Of a DNA stretch of 64,000 nt, positions 35,525-43,846 are shown one piece after another. Under the pieces are notes generated by a model that was not told the origin of the DNA, ran no database searches, and was given only the letters and a program-made list of their open reading frames with translations. Location of the stretch: the NCBI GenBank assembly GCA_951813535.1, contig OX638345.1:1253029-1317028 (forward strand), in the 5' to 3' direction. How positions within the stretch are numbered: the first letter of the stretch is position 1; every line of letters begins with the position of its first letter. The DNA is from an uncultured Dehalococcoidia bacterium (GTDB lineage: Bacteria > Chloroflexota > Dehalococcoidia > Lucifugimonadales > UBA3495). The position numbers and the translations under genes are program-made.

Positions 35525-36178
35525 TCAGAACTGTCGCAGCACTTCCACCACGCGACCTTTCACCTCGACATTGTCCGCAGCCACGTAGATGGGGTCCATG
35601 GTACTGTTGGCTGGTTGCAGCCGTACCTGGTCGCCTTCACGGAAGAACTTCTTGAGGGTCGCCTCTTCTTCCGCTTTTAGCCACGCCACCACCATCTCGC
35701 CATTGCGCGCCGTGTTGGTCGGCTTGATCACCACCACGTCGCCATCGTCGATCAGTGCGTCAATCATCGACGTGCCCTTGACCGATAGCGCGTACAGCGT
35801 CCCATGCCGCTTTTTGAGGTCCGGGCGCACCTCGACGATGTCGAATTCCGCGGCCGAGTCCACCCCTTCCGAGGAGAATGCCGGTATCGGCTCGCCGGCG
35901 GCGATGCTGCCCACGATCTGGACGCGGGCGGCTCCATTGGCTACCGGCAGGCCCGTTTCGTCCAGGAGTTCGATGCCCCGGGCGACTTCCGAGCGTCGCT
36001 TCAGGTACCCGTCCCGCTCCATGAGCCGCAGGTTGTAGTCAACAACCGACGTGCTGCTGATGCTGCAGCCGCGCTGAATGTCGCGCACCGTCGGCGGGAT
36101 ACCGTTTTCGTCCAGGAACTGCCCGATGAAATCCAGGATTTGCTGTTGTCGTGGCCTCAGGTTCTTCTTCGGTGGCAT
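35525..36178 (-). CDS. lexA: LexA repressor
   Basis: The SOS regulator, self-cleaving when RecA is active. Its 217 residues have an N-terminal winged helix (RQQQILDFIGQFLDENGIPPTVRDI in part), the cleavage site Ala94-Gly95 in SIAAGEPIPAF, Ser137 in SVKGTSM, and Lys176 in ATLKK as the catalytic dyad. ATG 36178 with a GGAGG upstream is the start. An 11-bp palindrome, CACACCGTGTG, lies just upstream (36191-36201) and could be an operator, though I know no such SOS box for this group. Confidence 0.95.
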   Translation of the reverse strand: MPPKKNLRPRQQQILDFIGQFLDENGIPPTVRDIQRGCSISSTSVVDYNLRLMERDGYLKRRSEVARGIELLDETGLPVANGAARVQIVGSIAAGEPIPAFSSEGVDSAAEFDIVEVRPDLKKRHGTLYALSVKGTSMIDALIDDGDVVVIKPTNTARNGEMVVAWLKAEEEATLKKFFREGDQVRLQPANSTMDPIYVAADNVEVKGRVVEVLRQF

Positions 36179-36237
36179 ACAGGCTACCTCCACACCGTGT
36201 GTATTCTCCGCCCCACAAACTAATGTTCGGCACCAAT

Positions 36238-36266
36238 ATGCTAATTAAATGCGGCCGATATGTCAA
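36238..36266 (-). promoter_or_regulatory. Promoter of lexA
   Basis: On the minus strand TTGACA (36266-36261) and TAGCAT (36243-36238) are 17 bases apart, upstream of lexA. The predicted transcription start lies near 36230, giving a leader of about 50 nt that includes the CACACCGTGTG palindrome. Confidence 0.7.
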
Positions 36267-36441
36267 CACGCACGGGTCATGAAATTGCCGGCTGTTGGGC
36301 AGGTGCGGGGCACCATACGCCGGCGTCCGCGATTCACGCTGGCTACGGCTGCTCGGCGAAAGGGCAAATCAGGCCAATTCACACGCCCGAAAGTTACCGC
36401 GTTCACTCGCGGGTGGAACGCCGCTCCGTTGTGACTCGGAG

Positions 36442-36696
36442 TTAGCCGGCCCGGGATCGGTTGAGGGCCGCGGCCAGGCGGCCCTTCCGCCGGGATGCGT
36501 TGTTCTTGTGGAGTATTCCCTTCCGGACCGCCACGTCGAGCATGCTCATGGCATTGCGCACCGCTTCTTCGGAGTCGGGATCGGCGGCTGCCACGGCGCG
36601 GCGGGCGCGACTGAGGGCAGTACGGGTGGCACGACGCGCGCTCATATTGCGCGCGTTGCGCTTTTCGGATTGGCGGTGGGCTTTCTGAGCCGGCAA
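36442..36696 (-). CDS. rpsT: 30S ribosomal protein S20
   Basis: An 84-residue, very basic protein binding 16S rRNA. SARRATRTALSRARRAVAAADPD, then MLDVAVRKGILHKNNASRRKGRLAAAL, is characteristic of S20 throughout. It uses a TTG start at 36696 preceded by AGGAG. It is alone, as is common for rpsT. The IS insertion lies about 80 bp upstream of its start and may have altered its promoter region. Confidence 0.95.
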   Translation of the reverse strand: MPAQKAHRQSEKRNARNMSARRATRTALSRARRAVAAADPDSEEAVRNAMSMLDVAVRKGILHKNNASRRKGRLAAALNRSRAG

Positions 36697-36779
36697 CGTT
36701 CTTACTCCTAGGGTCCGATTTCAGGGCCTACGATGTTACCAAACCCCCGTCCAGTTTGTCATCCGGTCTATTACCGGCC

Positions 36780-38012
36780 CAGGGCAATCGCGTCTTAATA
36801 TGATTTTTAGAAATGTGCTAATGTCCCATGATCTGGTAAAAGTCGTGGAGGTAGGAGGGCATGGCACAACCACCAAAGCCAACAGTGCTCGATCATTTCG
36901 CTCAGTTGGACGATCCCCGAGTAGAACGTACGCGACGCCACAAACTGGTGGACATCCTGGCCATCGCCATCTGCGCCACCATCTGCGGAGCCGATTCCTG
37001 GGTCCATATCGAGCTCTTCGGCAGGAGCAAGCTGACCTGGTTTCAGAGTTTCCTGGAACTGCCCCACGGCATTCCGTCCCACGACACCTTCGGCGATGTC
37101 TTCGCCCGCCTCGACCCAGTGCAGTTGCAGAATTGCTTCGTGTCCTGGACCCAGGCTATCGCTGAGTTGCTGCCCGGCGAGGTGGTGGCCATTGACGGCA
37201 AGACCGCGCGACGCTCCTACGACCGGGCGGGTAAGAAAGGAGCGATCCACATGGTCAGCGCCTGGGCCACCCAGCAGAGCCTGACCCTGGGTCAGGTCAA
37301 GACTGACGAGAAATCCAACGAGATCACCGCGATTCCTCAACTGCTGGAGTTGCTGGACCTGAATGGCTGCATCGTCACCATTGACGCCATGGGCTGCCAG
37401 CGGGAGATCGCTCAGCAGATCACAGAGGGCGGCGCCGATTACGTGCTGGCGGTGAAGGAGAACCAGGGTAGACTGCACGAGGGTATTCAAGACCTGTTCG
37501 AGGGCGCCGCGGCATTGGGCTTTGACGGAGTGCCCCATGACCACGCTGAGACGGTGGACAAGGGACACGGGCGGGTGGAACGCCGGGAATGCTGGGTAAT
37601 CACCGATCCGGACTGCCTGGATTACCTGGACCCCCAGGGACAATGGCCACAACTGAAGGCCGCCGTCAGGGTGGTGGGCCACCGGACCACCGAAGCCGGC
37701 GACACCCGCCAGCCTCGCTACTACATCAGCAGCCTGGCCGGCTCAGCGGAACAACTGCTGGCCGCCATCAGAAGCCACTGGGGCATCGAAAACTCATTGC
37801 ACTGGACCCTGGACGTGACCTTTCGAGAAGACCATTGCCGAATCCGCAAGGATCACGGGCCACAGAATATCAACACCCTGCGCCAGATCGGACACAACCT
37901 CCTGAAAAACGAGACAACCCTGAAAGTGGGCATCCAGGGCAAACGGCTCAACGCCGGTTGGGACGAGGACTACCTCCTCAAAGTCCTCCTCGGATAAGAC
38001 GCGATTGCCCTG
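36780..38012 (+). mobile_element. ISAs1-family insertion sequence, copy 1 (1233 bp, intact)
   Basis: Both ends carry the perfect 18-bp inverted repeat CAGGGCAATCGCGTCTTA. The element is flanked by the 10-bp direct repeat ATTACCGGCC at 36770-36779 and 38013-38022. It holds one transposase gene. Its sequence, length and ends match the copy at 57378-58610. The intact flanking repeats and identical copies indicate recent transposition. Confidence 0.97.
36861..37997 (+). CDS. ISAs1-family transposase, copy 1
   Basis: A 378-residue DDE transposase. The N-terminal helper domain (LDHFAQLDDPRVERTRRHKL, then ICATICGADSW) is the DDE_Tnp_1-associated domain of ISAs1 elements. The catalytic core includes VAIDGKTARRSYD, TIDAMGCQREIA, VKENQGRL and a late HWGIENSLHWTLDV with the final Glu. 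RBS GGAGGTAGGAGG precedes the ATG. The protein is identical to the minus-strand copy at 57393. It looks fully functional. Confidence 0.96.
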   Translation: MAQPPKPTVLDHFAQLDDPRVERTRRHKLVDILAIAICATICGADSWVHIELFGRSKLTWFQSFLELPHGIPSHDTFGDVFARLDPVQLQNCFVSWTQAIAELLPGEVVAIDGKTARRSYDRAGKKGAIHMVSAWATQQSLTLGQVKTDEKSNEITAIPQLLELLDLNGCIVTIDAMGCQREIAQQITEGGADYVLAVKENQGRLHEGIQDLFEGAAALGFDGVPHDHAETVDKGHGRVERRECWVITDPDCLDYLDPQGQWPQLKAAVRVVGHRTTEAGDTRQPRYYISSLAGSAEQLLAAIRSHWGIENSLHWTLDVTFREDHCRIRKDHGPQNINTLRQIGHNLLKNETTLKVGIQGKRLNAGWDEDYLLKVLLG

Positions 38013-38059
38013 ATTACCGGCCACCGGGCGATAGCATCGTAATGGAACTGCGGGCGGCA

Positions 38060-38420
38060 TACCATCCCATGAGCAGTCGGGCCATGGGCTGCCAGCGGGC
38101 GGTCGCCCAGCAGATCACCGACGGCGGGTCCGACTGCGCGCTGGCGGTGAAGGAGAACCAGGGCCGGCTGAATGAGGGCATTCGAGACCTGTGCGAAGGG
38201 ACTGATGCATTGGGTTTTGGCGGGGTGTCCCACGACTACGCTGGGAGTGTGGACCAGGGACACGCAGGGGGTGGAACGGCCGGAATGCTGGACCATCACG
38301 GCGGCGGACTGCAAAACGAAAGCGCCTTGAAAGTCGGCATCCCAGGCAAGCGGCTCAACGCCGGATGGGACGAGGACTGCCTACGCATAGTCCCGCTCGG
38401 ATCAGACGCCATTGTCCGGT
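38060..38420 (+). pseudogene. Decayed ISAs1-type transposase remnant
   Basis: Directly right of IS copy 1 lies a degenerate relative of the same element. Segments AMGCQRAVAQQITDGGSD, KENQGRLNEGIRDL and KRLNAGWDEDCLRIV align to the C-terminal half of the intact transposase but with many substitutions, and about 160 codons are missing between the second and third. The last bases (TCAGACGCCATTGTCCGG) resemble a decayed copy of the right terminal repeat. The left end is gone. Confidence 0.8.
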
Positions 38421-38424
38421 CTGT

Positions 38425-38453
38425 TTGCCAAGCGTGTTGCGTGGGCCTACAAT
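38425..38453 (+). promoter_or_regulatory. Promoter for a probably leaderless BtuF-like transcript
   Basis: TTGCCA at 38425-38430 and TACAAT at 38448-38453 with exactly 17 bases between. The predicted start site coincides with the ATG at 38461, which has no ribosome site, so the mRNA is probably leaderless. Confidence 0.65.
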
Positions 38454-38460
38454 GCCCGCC

Positions 38461-39396
38461 ATGCGCATCGTTTCATTGCTGCCCAGCGCCACGGAGATTG
38501 TGTTTGCCCTGGGGTTGGGGGATTCCCTGGTCGGCGTTTCGCATATGTGCGACTATCCGGCGGCGGCCCGGGGGCTGCCCATCGTGAGCCGGAGTGTACG
38601 CAGCAAGTCCCACCTCTCCAGCGCGGAGATCGACGCGATCATCCAGCAGGCACGGGCGGCGGGCAATCCCGTGTACGTCATCGACGGCGACCTGTTGCGC
38701 CGTTTGCAGCCCGACCTGATCCTGACCCAGGAACTCTGCGAAGTGTGCGCGGTTGGCGCCGGGTCGGTCTTCGAAACGGCCGGCAAAGTGCTGGACTATC
38801 AACCGGAGATTTTGAGCATTCGCCCGGCCAGTCTCGACGACATATATGGCAACATTCAGCGCATCGGCGATGCCGCGGGCGTAACGGACGTAGCCAGTAC
38901 GGTGGTCGGCGAACTGCGGGACCGCGCCGGCTACGTCGCGGAACGCGCCCGGGACGGCAACCGTCCCAAAGTTTTCTGCATCGACTGGTTGGAGCCGCTG
39001 CGCAACACGGGGCAGTGGACGCCGGAGTTGGTGGAGCTGGCAGGTGGGGAGGAAGGACTGGCCGAGAAATGGGGCAAGTCCCGGGAAGTGGGATGGGACG
39101 AAGTGCTCGACTACCAACCCGACTACGTGATGGCGATGCCCTGCGCGTTCAACATGGACCGCACCATCCTGGAAACGGCGCGACTGGCGGAGCGGGAAGA
39201 GTGGAATTCGCTGAACGCCGTGCGGGAGGGCAGGCTGTACCTGTTCGACGGTCAGATACCCAGCAGGCACGGGCCACGGGTGATCGACGTGCTGGAAGGG
39301 CTGGCCGAGGCGATGCGTCCGGACCGATTCGAAGGCCTGGCGCGGCCGGGCATATTCAGACCCGCCTCGGTGCGACAGCCGGTGTTCCCGGCGTAG
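38461..39396 (+). CDS. BtuF-like cobalamin-binding (ABC substrate-binding fold) protein
   Basis: A 311-residue class III binding-protein fold: MRIVSLLPSATEIVFALGLGDSLVGVSHMCDYP (in parts), then LQPDLILTQELCEVC, and DVLEGLAEAMRPD at the end. Close relatives are annotated as cobalamin-binding proteins. No signal peptide or lipobox is seen, so it seems cytoplasmic rather than a transporter part, and no ABC permease is adjacent. The ATG at 38461 matches a leaderless start; another ATG lies three codons upstream. It heads a run of three plus-strand genes ending with the Rieske protein. Confidence 0.83.
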   Translation: MRIVSLLPSATEIVFALGLGDSLVGVSHMCDYPAAARGLPIVSRSVRSKSHLSSAEIDAIIQQARAAGNPVYVIDGDLLRRLQPDLILTQELCEVCAVGAGSVFETAGKVLDYQPEILSIRPASLDDIYGNIQRIGDAAGVTDVASTVVGELRDRAGYVAERARDGNRPKVFCIDWLEPLRNTGQWTPELVELAGGEEGLAEKWGKSREVGWDEVLDYQPDYVMAMPCAFNMDRTILETARLAEREEWNSLNAVREGRLYLFDGQIPSRHGPRVIDVLEGLAEAMRPDRFEGLARPGIFRPASVRQPVFPA

Positions 39397-39438
39397 GCTG
39401 CTTACCCCAGCCCGCCTCGACCACATAAGGAAGCGCGT

Positions 39439-39744
39439 ATGGCTTTGTATATGATTTCTCTGGAACACGCTCCGGAGCGGTGCCCCGGAGTCGACCTGGG
39501 CGTGCGCGACCGGATCCTGCGGATGTCGGCCGAGATGACCGACACGCTGGCGAGCCGGGGTTGCCAATACCGCGGAGGCTGGGTGGGCAAGTCGTCGCAT
39601 CAGACGTGGCTGGTCCTGGACGGGCCTGACGCCCATGCGGTGGATGACGCCGTGATCGACATGGGCCTGGCCACCTGGAACCGCACCGAGATTTTCCCGA
39701 TCATCACCATGGAAGAAGCCTTCGGCGGGCTGCCCACGGATTGA
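39439..39744 (+). CDS. Small hypothetical protein (ferredoxin-like fold suspected)
   Basis: A 101-residue protein with a beta-alpha-beta pattern (YMISLEHAPERCPG, then SSHQTWLVLDGPDAHAVDDAV, and TEIFPIITMEEAF) like DUF3303-type or dimeric alpha-beta barrel proteins. AAGGAAG precedes the ATG. It lies 42 bp after the BtuF-like gene and 73 bp before the Rieske gene and is probably co-transcribed. Function unknown. Confidence 0.75.
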   Translation: MALYMISLEHAPERCPGVDLGVRDRILRMSAEMTDTLASRGCQYRGGWVGKSSHQTWLVLDGPDAHAVDDAVIDMGLATWNRTEIFPIITMEEAFGGLPTD

Positions 39745-39817
39745 GCACCGCCGGTCAACCGCAAACCTCGCCTGGACGCCGACCGGCGATCGGGCGACGC
39801 GCTACAGGAGAACGGCC

Positions 39818-40252
39818 ATGAGCGAAAACATCTACCACCGGCGCCGGCGCATGTACACGGATCCCGCCGACATCGGGAAGAACAAGATGGCCCCGGCGCG
39901 CCAGGTTGACCTGGGAGCGGTTGGCGATTTCAAGGAACTGCCGGCGCGGGTGCGATTGGAAAACGGCGAGGAGCACTGGCTGGCCAAGGCCCGGGATGGG
40001 CAATACCGGCTGCTGTCGATGGTGTGCCCGCACGCTTTTGGGCGAGTGGTGAAGTGGGACAAGAGCTTTCTGTGTCCTGACCACGGCTGGCGCTTCGAAG
40101 AGGGTCAGGGAGTGTGCGTCAACGGGCCGCGCGCCCAACTTTTCTACCACGATGTGAAGGTCGAGAACGGCCGGCTGATCGCGCAGATTCCGGCGGACAA
40201 CGACCCTGCGGTTACCCATGCCCCGCCGCCGGCATGGGCGGTGCCGAAGTAG
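39818..40252 (+). CDS. Rieske [2Fe-2S] domain protein
   Basis: A 144-residue single Rieske domain. Cys70-Pro-His72 and Cys86-Pro-Asp-His89 are the two cluster-binding boxes (CPH and CPDH spacing), and the surrounding LLSMVCPHAFGRVVKWDKSFLCPDHGWRF (in parts) is typical of ring-hydroxylating oxygenase ferredoxins. No signal peptide or oxygenase alpha subunit is adjacent. AGGAG precedes the ATG. It probably transfers electrons in oxidative catabolism. Confidence 0.9.
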   Translation: MSENIYHRRRRMYTDPADIGKNKMAPARQVDLGAVGDFKELPARVRLENGEEHWLAKARDGQYRLLSMVCPHAFGRVVKWDKSFLCPDHGWRFEEGQGVCVNGPRAQLFYHDVKVENGRLIAQIPADNDPAVTHAPPPAWAVPK

Positions 40253-40308
40253 CGACCAACGATCCGGCAATAAACTGTCAATAGGACATTCCCAGGCATG
40301 CGAGGACG

Positions 40309-42156
40309 ATGACAGGCAATCTCAAGATAGTGGCGACGCTATTTGTCGCCGTCATGCTGGCGGTAAGCATCGGTAACGCCACATCGGTCGAAGCCGAGAA
40401 TGATTTTCCAGCCGTCGGCAAACTGAAGGTGACGCCGGGTCCCAATGAAGGCGAGGTCACACTTTCTTGGGAGGGAATCGATCGAGCGGACTTCTACGTC
40501 ATCGGCTGGATAGCGTTTGAGGATTACCAGGCGGACAACGAGGCTGGCCGGAATTGGCGGGACTCGGTCACTCACCGCAGCATAAACAATAGTGGACAAA
40601 GCTCATACACGGTCACGCGTCTAACTCCGGGTGAGCTTTACGCATTCAAGATTGGCAACAGTTCAGGGCGTTATGGAGCCCCGGAGTGGCTGCCCTGGTC
40701 CGGCCCGGTTCGTCTGAGCGGCGGCCCCGCCGCTTGCGCAGGTGACCGCAGCGCCCTCACGGCGTTGTACAACGCTACCGACGGGGCCAATTGGGCGAAT
40801 GACGTCAATTGGCTCGACGACACCGCTCCTCTTGACGAATGGTTCGGCGTGTCCACCGACAACGACGGATGCGTGCTCGTGCTTTTTCTGGAAAGAAACG
40901 ACCTGGCAGGAGAGATCCCTGCTGAGTTGGCGAATATGCCCAGATTGCGCTCATTGTTCCTGGGCAGCAACGAATTGACCGGGGAGATTCCGGTCGAGCT
41001 AGCCGGGCTCAGCAACTTGCGTTTGCTCCATCTTCGTGGCAACGAACTGAGCGGTGAGATCCCGCCGGAATTGGGCATGTTGACCAAATTGAGCACGCTG
41101 AACCTGGATTACAACGAACTCGACGGGCAGATACCCGTTGAGTTGACCCAACTGACAGAGCTGCGAGTGTTGTCCCTCAGCAACAACATGCTGAGCGGTG
41201 ATATACCCCCTGAATTGGGTACCATGACCAATTTGACCAGTCTCGTCCTATGGGCGAACGAACTGACCGGCCAGATACCGTCCGAGTTGGGCAACCTGGT
41301 TAATCTCAGGAACCTGGACCTCGACGATAACGAGCTGACCGGGGCGATACCTCCCGAAATAGGCAATCTGACCAGTCTGAAATTCCTCTGGCTCCCCAAC
41401 AATGAACTCAGCGGTGCGATACCGGCTGCGTTGAACAACCTGTCCAATCTCAAGTTGTTGTCATTGAGCGGCAACCAGTTGACCGGCAACATACCCGCCG
41501 CGTATGGCAGTTTCGCCAAACTGGAATATCTATACCTCCAGGACAACCAGCTCACGGCAGCGATACCTTCCGAGCTGGGCAACCTGACCGATCTGAAGCG
41601 TCTGCGCCTGTATGGAAATCGACTGACCGGCGCGATACCGGCCCAGTTGGGCAGCCTGGCCGACCTGGAGGTCCTGCAGCTCCACCGGAACGAGTTGAGC
41701 GGCGACATACCGTCCGAACTGGGCAACCTCGCCAGTCTGGAAACCCTGGTCCTTGACGGGAATGATCTCAGTGGGGCGATCCCCTCCACATTCGGCGACC
41801 TGGAAGAGCTGACTTATCTGAGCGTGAACCGCAACCAGCTTGGCGGCGCGATACCCGCTGAGCTGGGCGACCTGTCCGAATTGGAACAACTGCGCCTGGA
41901 CAACAACCAGTTCAGTGGCTCCATACCTGCCGAGCTGGGCAACCTGGCCGAACTGGAGCAGTTGCACCTGGACGGCAACCAGTTGACCGGCGCGATACCT
42001 GCCGAGTTGGCCGAACTGACCAAGCTCGTGCTTCTGTTCCTCAGCGGCAACTCCCTGACCGGTTGCATCCCCATCGGGCTGGAGGACATCGCGGACAATG
42101 ACCTGGACGAGCTCGGCCTGGCCACCTGCACGGCGACGCCGACCACGTCGAATTGA
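40309..42156 (+). CDS. Secreted leucine-rich-repeat protein (plant-type LRR) with fibronectin-like domain
   Basis: A 615-residue exported protein. A signal peptide covers about residues 1-29 (hydrophobic core IVATLFVAVMLAVSIG). Residues about 35-135 look like a fibronectin type III domain (GEVTLSWEGIDRADFYVIGW, YTVTRLTPGELYAFKI). From about 190 on there are some 17 tandem 24-residue repeats of the plant/SDS22-like form LxxLxxLxLxxNxLSGxIPxxLGxL. It ends in a short Thr-rich tail without an anchor. It probably binds protein or glycan outside the cell. No neighbour clarifies its role. Confidence 0.88.
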   Translation: MTGNLKIVATLFVAVMLAVSIGNATSVEAENDFPAVGKLKVTPGPNEGEVTLSWEGIDRADFYVIGWIAFEDYQADNEAGRNWRDSVTHRSINNSGQSSYTVTRLTPGELYAFKIGNSSGRYGAPEWLPWSGPVRLSGGPAACAGDRSALTALYNATDGANWANDVNWLDDTAPLDEWFGVSTDNDGCVLVLFLERNDLAGEIPAELANMPRLRSLFLGSNELTGEIPVELAGLSNLRLLHLRGNELSGEIPPELGMLTKLSTLNLDYNELDGQIPVELTQLTELRVLSLSNNMLSGDIPPELGTMTNLTSLVLWANELTGQIPSELGNLVNLRNLDLDDNELTGAIPPEIGNLTSLKFLWLPNNELSGAIPAALNNLSNLKLLSLSGNQLTGNIPAAYGSFAKLEYLYLQDNQLTAAIPSELGNLTDLKRLRLYGNRLTGAIPAQLGSLADLEVLQLHRNELSGDIPSELGNLASLETLVLDGNDLSGAIPSTFGDLEELTYLSVNRNQLGGAIPAELGDLSELEQLRLDNNQFSGSIPAELGNLAELEQLHLDGNQLTGAIPAELAELTKLVLLFLSGNSLTGCIPIGLEDIADNDLDELGLATCTATPTTSN

Positions 42157-42213
42157 CCGTCGAGGCGGTCACCCGGCCGCTCCGGGCTGTGCCCAGCGTT
42201 GGGTTGGTTACCA

Positions 42214-42222
42214 TGTTATAAT
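42214..42222 (+). promoter_or_regulatory. Extended -10 promoter upstream of the DUF1800/DUF1501/NHL genes
   Basis: TGTTATAAT at 42214-42222 is an extended -10 (TGnTATAAT). No good -35 is seen. A leader of about 135 nt runs to the DUF1800 start. Confidence 0.55.
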
Positions 42223-42364
42223 CATTATCAATTTAGAGCCAACCCCCCACAAGGGTTGACAGGGTGTGGCGGCTAAATTACACTACCGCCAACCGTCGTA
42301 AGGCCGGGAACGAAGTATGGAATCCCGGCAAAAACGGCATCAAATCGAAGGAAGGAGGCACAGG

Positions 42365-43765
42365 ATGTCACACAAGGATGACCTGGCATTGATGGCCCAC
42401 CTGATGCGGCGTGCCGGTTTTGGCGCCAACCGCGCAGAGTTGGAGCGATGCGTTGCGCAGGGTTACGAAGCCACTGTGGAAGAGCTGATCGATCCGCCCA
42501 CGGACCGCGAAGGCGGGAAGATGGCTCTGCTGCTCCGGTACCACCCCAGCTTCTTGCTCCCCGGGGGCGTGCCCTTCTCGGGCCAGGCGAACTGGATGTA
42601 CAACATGGTATCCAGCGACAAGCCGTTGGAAGAGAAGATGACGCTGTTCTGGCACCATGTGTTTGCGACCGGCAACTCCAAGGTTGACAACTGCGACCAG
42701 TTGCTCGAGCAGATCGACATGCTCCGGGAACGTGGCATGGGGAACTATCGGGACATTCTGATTGAACTGTCCAGGAACCCAGCCATGATTTTCTGGCTGG
42801 ACAACAACGAGAATCACCGGGACGCCGTGAACGAGAACTGGGGCCGCGAGCTGCTGGAACTGTTCTCCATGGGCGTTTCCAACTACACCGAGGTCGACGT
42901 TCGCGAGTGCTCGCGGGCCTTCACCGGCTGGACCATCCAGGCCAAGTTGCCGCGCGCTCCGTACGGCCGCTATCCCTGGAAGTTCGCTTACAACGAAGCG
43001 GACCACGACTTCAGCGAAAAGACCTTCCTGGGTCGCACCGGCAACTTCGACGGTGAGGACATCATCGACATCATCCTGGAAGAGCCGGCAACCTCCCGCT
43101 TCATCTGCCGCCACCTCTACAACTTCTTCGTCGCCGACGAGCCGCAGGTTCCGGCCTGGACCATCGAGCCGGCCCGCGACGAGGACGCCCTGGACGAGAT
43201 GATGCAGGTGTTCGAGGACTCCGGCTTTGAGATGAAGCCCGTGCTCCGCCACATGCTCAACTCCCAGTGGTTCAAGGACGCCCGCTTCCAGAAGATCAAG
43301 AGCCCGACCGAAGTGGTCGCCGGCACGCTGCGGATGGTGGGCCTCTTCGAGAACCCCGATCCCGGCGTTCTCAACATCGGCAAGGAACCCACCTACATGG
43401 GCCAGTCCATCCTGGACCCGCCGTCGGTGGAAGGCTGGCACACCGGCCTGGAGTGGATCAACTCCGGCGCCCTGCTGGCGCGCATCAACTTCGTGGCCGA
43501 CCGGGTCTCGAACTCGGAACTGCCCGGAATGCGGGACATCATTGACCGGATGCAGGATGAAGGCGTGACCACGCCTGACCATCTGCTGAACGCCTGCACC
43601 GATTACATGGGCTTCGTCGAGCTGAGCGAAGAGACTCGCGGCCAGCTGGCCGAGCACGTCCGCGCCGGCGGTAACGTCAACTGGGACGACCGCGCGGGTA
43701 CCGCCACCCGGATCGGCGAGACCATGTCTCTCATCAGCGCCACTACTGAGTACCAGTTCGGCTAA
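42365..43765 (+). CDS. DUF1800 family protein
   Basis: A 466-residue DUF1800 protein: MRRAGFGANRAELERCVAQGYEATVEELID (in parts), MTLFWHHVFATGNSKV, NWGRELLELFSMGVSNYTEVDV, and PSVEGWHTGLEWI are family landmarks. Most family members are exported and are encoded next to DUF1501 proteins, as here. This one lacks a signal peptide. AAGGAGG precedes ATG 42365. Codon use is strongly biased to C-ending codons, suggesting high expression. The biochemical role of the family is unknown. Confidence 0.92.
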   Translation: MSHKDDLALMAHLMRRAGFGANRAELERCVAQGYEATVEELIDPPTDREGGKMALLLRYHPSFLLPGGVPFSGQANWMYNMVSSDKPLEEKMTLFWHHVFATGNSKVDNCDQLLEQIDMLRERGMGNYRDILIELSRNPAMIFWLDNNENHRDAVNENWGRELLELFSMGVSNYTEVDVRECSRAFTGWTIQAKLPRAPYGRYPWKFAYNEADHDFSEKTFLGRTGNFDGEDIIDIILEEPATSRFICRHLYNFFVADEPQVPAWTIEPARDEDALDEMMQVFEDSGFEMKPVLRHMLNSQWFKDARFQKIKSPTEVVAGTLRMVGLFENPDPGVLNIGKEPTYMGQSILDPPSVEGWHTGLEWINSGALLARINFVADRVSNSELPGMRDIIDRMQDEGVTTPDHLLNACTDYMGFVELSEETRGQLAEHVRAGGNVNWDDRAGTATRIGETMSLISATTEYQFG

Positions 43766-43774
43766 TCGGAAACT

Positions 43775-43798
43775 CGCCGGGCCGCCTCCGGCCCGGCG
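43775..43798 (+). other. Intercistronic hairpin, DUF1800-DUF1501
   Basis: Perfect 9-bp stem CGCCGGGCC / GGCCCGGCG with loop GCCTCC, not followed by T residues. It probably affects mRNA processing or stability rather than terminating. Confidence 0.5.
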
Positions 43799-43846
43799 AC
43801 AATATCGATCCGACTGTCTGGACCAAGACAACAAGGAGCATAGGCA

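Noticed and set aside
40900-42060. CRISPR-like regular repeats
   Set aside because: The periodicity of 72 bp is the codon-level repeat of the LRR protein, not direct repeats with spacers.
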